A DNA stretch of 64,000 nucleotides from Cystobacter fuscus DSM 2262 (GTDB lineage Bacteria; Myxococcota; Myxococcia; Myxococcales; Myxococcaceae). Below are positions 62,501 through 64,000 of the stretch, piece after piece; the stretch's first letter is position 1, and every line of letters begins with the position of its first letter. Position numbers and translations under genes: made by a program. The stretch is taken from positions 372,001 to 436,000 of the forward strand of contig NZ_ANAH02000064.1 of NCBI RefSeq assembly GCF_000335475.2, read 5' to 3'. A model generated the notes under the pieces. It searched no databases, had not been told where the DNA came from, and worked only from the letters and a program-made list of their open reading frames with translations.

Positions 62501-64000
62501 AGAGACCGTCTTCGCGCGCATCGACGACTGGGCCACCAAGACGCCCAACGCCCCGGCCGTGGTGTTCGAGGAGCAGAGCCTGGATTACGCCGGGCTCAAG
62601 GATCGCTCGGACCGGCTCGCCGCGTTCCTCCGGGCCCGGGGCATCGGCCCCGAGACCACCGTGGGGCTGTTCTTCGACCGCTCCCTGGAGTCGATGATCG
62701 GCACGTTCGGCGTGCTCAAGTCCGGTGGCGCCTACGTGCCCATCGATCCGTCCTACCCGGCCGATCGCATCGCCTACATGATCGGTGACGCGCGCTCGCC
62801 GGTCATCCTCACCCAGCGCAAGCTCGTGGAGCGGCTCCCCCCGCACGCGGGAGAGACGGTGTGCCTGGACGAGCCCGGCCTGCTGGATGACGTGGCGCCG
62901 CTGCCGCCGCTCACGATCGACCTGGATTGGCCCGCCTACGTCATCTACACGTCGGGCTCCACGGGGCGGCCCAAGGGCGTGCAGGTCACCCACCGCAACA
63001 TCGCCAACTCCACCTTCGCCCGCTACTTCGCGCTGCCGAGCAACCCCAAGGCCTACCTGCTGCTGGCGCCCTTCTCGTTCGACGCGGCCGGCTGCGGCAT
63101 CTACTGGACGTTGCAGACGGGCGGCGCGCTGGTGCTCCCCCCCGAGGCCCTGCGCGAGAACGCGCTGGAGATCCCCCGCCTCATCGAGCACCACCGCATC
63201 AGCCACCTGAGCTTCACGCCCTCGCTCTACAGCGCGGTGCTGGACGTGGCGGATCCGCGGCAGCTCGCGACGCTCGAACTGGTCATCGTGGCGGGCGAGG
63301 CACTGCCCCCCGCGCTCGTGGAGCGCCACCACCGCGTGGTGCCCCAGGCCGTCCTCTTCAACGAGTACGGCCCCACGGAGTTCACCATCTGGGGCACGGT
63401 GCACCTCTGTCTGCCCGAGCCCGGCGCGCGCCATGTCCCCATCGGCCGGGCACTCACCAACATGCAGGCGCTCATCCTCGACGAGCGCTTGAACCTCGTC
63501 CCCCCCGGCCTCATGGGCGAGCTCTACCTGCGCGGTGACAACCTGGCGCGCGGCTACTACCGCCGGCCCGAGTTGACCGCCGAGCGCTTCCTGCCGGATC
63601 CCCACGCGCCGCGGCCGGGCGGACGCATGTACCGCACGGGAGATCTCGCCCGGTACCGCCCGGATGGAGCCATCGAGTTCCTCGGGCGCGCGGATCATCA
63701 GGTGAAGATTCGCGGCTTCCGCATCGAGCCCGCGGAGGTGGAGGCCGCGCTGGAGGCCCACCCGGACATCCGGGACAAGGTGGTCGTCCCGCGCATGGAC
63801 ACCGGAGAGGCCCGGTTGGTGGCGTACCTGGTGCTCCGCGTGGGCGCCACCCAGCCCTCGGTGGGAGAGCTGCGCCGCTTCCTCGGGCGCTCGCTGCCCG
63901 ACTACCTCATCCCGTCCTCCTTCGTCTTCCTGGAGGCGATGCCGCTGTCGCCCAACGGCAAGGCGGACCGGAGCAAGCTGCCAGCGCCGGTGCTGGAGCG
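54537..64000 (+). CDS. Lipopeptide nonribosomal peptide synthetase, FAAL-loaded (3' end outside window)
   Basis: One frame from ATG 54537 to the right edge encodes at least 3154 residues. Domain order: fatty acyl-AMP ligase, acyl carrier protein, condensation, adenylation, peptidyl carrier, epimerisation, condensation, adenylation. All catalytic motifs checked (about residues 177, 631, 812, 1304, 1699, 1868, 2334, 2804) are in the same frame. The FAAL would activate a free fatty acid as an adenylate and load it on the ACP; C1 would acylate amino acid 1, which the E domain turns to the D form; C2 would join amino acid 2. The final carrier, later modules and thioesterase lie outside the window. 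It starts 169 bp from the divergent HAD gene. No tailoring genes are visible to the left. Confidence 0.95.
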   Translation, partial: MVSAQVGASLVELLERRAAAHPDAPLYTFLLDGEQDSRVFTYAQLAARARAVAVRLAQVAAPGDRALLLCEPGLDYIAAFFGCLYARVAAVPAYPPNPMRLERTLPRLQAVAEDARTTVVLTTTPILEMKEGLMGMAEPGSVFARATWLAVDDVSERDALGWKAPEVGRESVAFLQYTSGSTSAPKGVVLTHGNLLHNLEVTSRAFGTGPASRLVIWLPPYHDMGLIGGLMQPLFGGFPATLMSPLAFLERPLRWLEAISRTQASISGGPNFAYDLCVRKSTPEERSRLDLRAWEVAFSGAEPIRPRTLEAFVEAFAPSGFRRESFFPCYGLAEGTLFITGAQRGQPPVLLPLDAEALRRNEVRPSTEGTPVTTLVGCGTSPREQRLLIVDPETRAVCPPERVGEIWVSGPSVAQGYWQRPEESRATFGATLTSGEGPFLRTGDLGFLSGPELVVTGRLKDLIIIRGRNHYPQDIERTVEVCHPAIRGGCCAAFPVEVGGEERLVVAAEVRPDSSPESLYPEVLRAVSEAHELQLHDVVLLAPGALPKTSSGKVQRRACKEGYLTATLEEVGRMGTLAPAAAPPAEEAEAPRRVLDAAEVTRWLLERMRAGGRMPPGASAASPLASFGIDSLGTVNLAHDVEQELGVALPLARYLVAPSLSALAAEIVSARATQAVRARPEDEVLLSEGERALWFLQRLSPRSTAYHVSRAVRISGGVKAEALERAFVEVIARHEALRTVFPAVDGSPRRVIQPHGRFQLEQEQARGLADAELRRRASTWAAEPFDLEAGPLLRAKLFSLGDEQALLVLNVHHIVCDFWSLGLVFDELRTLYTARVEGREPRLLAVTHRYVDHLAWQRQWLASGEGEASFSSWKEALRGPLPVLELPTDFPRPEAPAFAGDSRTLLLSPRVAKAIRTLAEATGTTLYTALLACFQLLLHRHSGQDDIVVGSPFAGRGREWTSRVVGYFINSLPMRTRFSEGMTFFELLQGLKSTVASALSEGDYPFSLLPAKLELPRTAGRSPIFQVMFDLQRAPQREEEGLTALAHGTGQGQPIAFGPLVLTPFALPQSAAQFELTLAATERPDGLSLVMEYDTALFSADTVDRLLQGFATLVEAAGRTPGDPVMALPLLRNEQRERLLRASRGAPRELPAGSLVQRIAAQADESPEAPAVLSSARVLTRQGLRASVSRLAAQLSAQGVGPDQRVGLLLPRSAEFISAALATLEAGAAFVALDPAHPAERLRDIVRSADLRVIISSGAHVGALDAPDAVRLPVDESLVVVLGGSSTAASHVSPAPEHLAYVSYTSGSTGRPKGVMVSCEAMHNHAEAVRRLYALSPTDRVLHFASVSFDVAVEEIFPTLLGGAAIVVRPDDVGDVRAFLDFVRAQGVTVLNLPASYWHELVTALVEERLPWPDAVRLVVVGSEAVRADRVRAWDSLGLSGVRLINAYGPTESAVTATTHEHRAPLVGTGLPIGGPLDNVEARVLDRELNLVPPGVLGELYLSGSGLARGYLGRPDLTAESFLPDPHAREEGARMYRTGDLARTRADGTLEFVGRADQQVKVRGFRIEPAEVEAALATEPSLREWVVVARQDGGPARLVAYLVPAAPETFSLARLQESLARKLPGYLVPSAFGVLSALPKLPNGKVDHRSLPAPERTERKSVSPPRTPVERSLVEVWKSVLRVEEVGIDDNFFDLGGESLLAIQLISRMRQVGLGLTTAQIFQHQTIARLAEVAVPLAVPATEPRPEGEVPLTPIQRDFFALETREPHHWNQEVLLGLSPQVDPSVLRRALEAVVGAHDAFRLRFERSGEGGRQFHAPAPARTLAWFDAEEAEVSEKTARAVRSSLELSRGPLCGAALAGRELFIAIHHLIVDAVSWRILLDDLALAYRQLQAGQSVDLPSPTASYQRWSRALEAHAREESVQSQAAYWRERWRGATLELPRDGAGPNVESSAEELTVNVSPELTQRLVQAVPARHRLSVQDVLLAALTRVLTRWSGHPSVVVDVEGHGREPVGESIDLSRTVGWFTSVFPFRLDGPVQEPLELLAHVKAAMRAVPERGRGYGPLRANGTVGEGSRGASLLFNYLGQLDLDARGSELFTPLEARLGSPRSPTSARSHPLTLDCAVQAGQLRLTWGFSLDVHHRETLVRLSGQLLSELESLVEAALSASSRLIDPADFPLAGLPAATLQTLAASREGFEDVYPLSPVQESMLFHHLYSPDSAVTVEQSVFRVVGALNVEAFEQAWRTIFERHPSLRATVHWQGLPHPVQVVHGGVALPIERLDWRAQSPEQARQSLQALLEADRTRGYELSRPPLMRLFLIRRSDSEWEVVWSHHHLIIDGYSLPVVVRELDVLYTALAAGRPVALDSPRPYRDYLAWQKQQDLQAAEAFWRQQLQGFTTPVRLMQGGAQVHAGTGAVGRTEARVDAGLQTRLREVARQHRVTLSTLVQGAWALLLSRYSGQRDIVFGSTTSGRPPALEGVESIVGCFMNTLPRRVRVSPSQPVSELLQSFQRQQEEVRRFEFTPLAMVRSWSEVPRVSALYDLYETVIVFEDYPLDQFLERGLGGLKLLPSDFEAQLDYPLVLYVFPQPELRFLLVADLTAVNQPWVELMLHRFVELLETIAEQPAATPAQLRWVRGQAQERLEAWNRTQRPMPEETVFARIDDWATKTPNAPAVVFEEQSLDYAGLKDRSDRLAAFLRARGIGPETTVGLFFDRSLESMIGTFGVLKSGGAYVPIDPSYPADRIAYMIGDARSPVILTQRKLVERLPPHAGETVCLDEPGLLDDVAPLPPLTIDLDWPAYVIYTSGSTGRPKGVQVTHRNIANSTFARYFALPSNPKAYLLLAPFSFDAAGCGIYWTLQTGGALVLPPEALRENALEIPRLIEHHRISHLSFTPSLYSAVLDVADPRQLATLELVIVAGEALPPALVERHHRVVPQAVLFNEYGPTEFTIWGTVHLCLPEPGARHVPIGRALTNMQALILDERLNLVPPGLMGELYLRGDNLARGYYRRPELTAERFLPDPHAPRPGGRMYRTGDLARYRPDGAIEFLGRADHQVKIRGFRIEPAEVEAALEAHPDIRDKVVVPRMDTGEARLVAYLVLRVGATQPSVGELRRFLGRSLPDYLIPSSFVFLEAMPLSPNGKADRSKLPAPVLE
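56580..61040 (+). other. NRPS module 1: C-A-PCP-E
   Basis: C1 carries LNVHHIVCDFWSLG (His812/813, Asp817) and accepts the fatty acyl group. A1 carries YTSGSTGRPKGVM (from residue 1304), FDVAVEEIFPTLLGG and NAYGPTESAVT; reading the eight variable binding-pocket positions by eye against GrsA gives D-V-E-N-V-V-A-V-T-K, which I cannot assign to an amino acid. The carrier Ser is Ser1699 in DLGGESL. The E domain has HHLIVDAVSWR (His1868/1869, Asp1873), EGHGRE, RTVGWFTSVFP and FNYLGQ, so residue 1 should be in the D form. Confidence 0.88.
61130..64000 (+). other. NRPS module 2 (partial): C-A
   Basis: C2 carries HHHLIIDGYSL (His2334/2335, Asp2339) and, by position after an E domain, should be a D-C-L condensation domain. 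A2 carries YTSGSTGRPKGVQ (from residue 2804), FDAAGCGIYWTLQTGG, NEYGPTEFTIWGT and YRTGDLARY; its pocket read by eye gives D-A-C-S-I-A-E-I-W-K, unassigned. The A domain reaches its final PNGKADRSKLPAP block at the edge. The carrier domain lies outside. Confidence 0.85.

Overview
The window comes from a GC-rich genome and most likely belongs to a myxobacterium of the Cystobacterineae type (Archangium/Cystobacter/Melittangium relatives). This is an inference from gene content: many lipobox-bearing secreted proteins, MopE-type metal-binding repeats, PPC-domain repeats, hybrid histidine kinases, a eukaryote-like Ser/Thr kinase, an M43 metalloprotease, and an NRPS gene loaded by a fatty acyl-AMP ligase. 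No rRNA, tRNA, CRISPR array, integrase or insertion sequence was seen.

Layout. 1-2430: a FabH-like ketosynthase translationally coupled to a lipid acyltransferase (cut by the left edge), plus a SnoaL-like protein. 2559-7855: a PPC-repeat lipoprotein, an unusual protein built of exact four-residue helical repeats, an HdeD membrane protein and a SUKH-like hypothetical. 7898-13860: two overlapping paralogous hybrid kinases (HK-REC-HK). 14253-17859: GH43 glycosidase, APC amino-acid permease, kelch lipoprotein. 18066-21899: one 1277-residue protein combining HIT, PLD-nuclease-like, SF2 helicase and S24/LexA-peptidase-like domains. 21914-29536: Ser/Thr kinase, M43 protease, LysR/TauE divergent pair, MopE-type lipoprotein, small lipoprotein. 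29568-31120: an ECF sigma operon. 31230-33725: a likely operon of lysozyme-like, NlpC/P60 and propeller proteins. 33917-37810: a phosphoesterase-like exported protein and a propeller/di-haem cytochrome. 38062-40966: a minimal class III lanthipeptide locus. 41228-54367: mostly metabolic and housekeeping genes (GH92, ureohydrolase, DusA, aquaporin fusion, quinone oxidoreductase, MgtE-like, YacG, flippase-like, LLM oxidoreductase, GNAT, HAD lipoprotein) with two gene remnants. 54537-64000: the first 3154 residues of an NRPS that continues past the right edge.

Most noteworthy. (1) A 51-residue lanthipeptide precursor at 40966-40811, too short for routine gene calling. Its core holds two Ser-x2-Ser-x3-Cys motifs and it lies 91 bp upstream of a LanKC synthetase whose cyclase domain lacks zinc ligands; together they predict a SapB/labyrinthopeptin-like product. 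(2) The HIT-PLD-helicase-S24 protein, where the Ser and Lys of the peptidase dyad are both present, suggesting a self-cleaving repair or defence enzyme. (3) The tetrad-repeat protein, in which about 74 of 75 consecutive four-residue units start with an aliphatic residue. (4) The FAAL-ACP-C-A-PCP-E-C-A assembly line, predicting a lipopeptide whose first residue is a D-amino acid.

Most other long open frames in this GC-rich sequence are antisense shadows and were left out. Start sites were moved where a ribosome-binding site, lipobox or signal peptide favoured an internal start.
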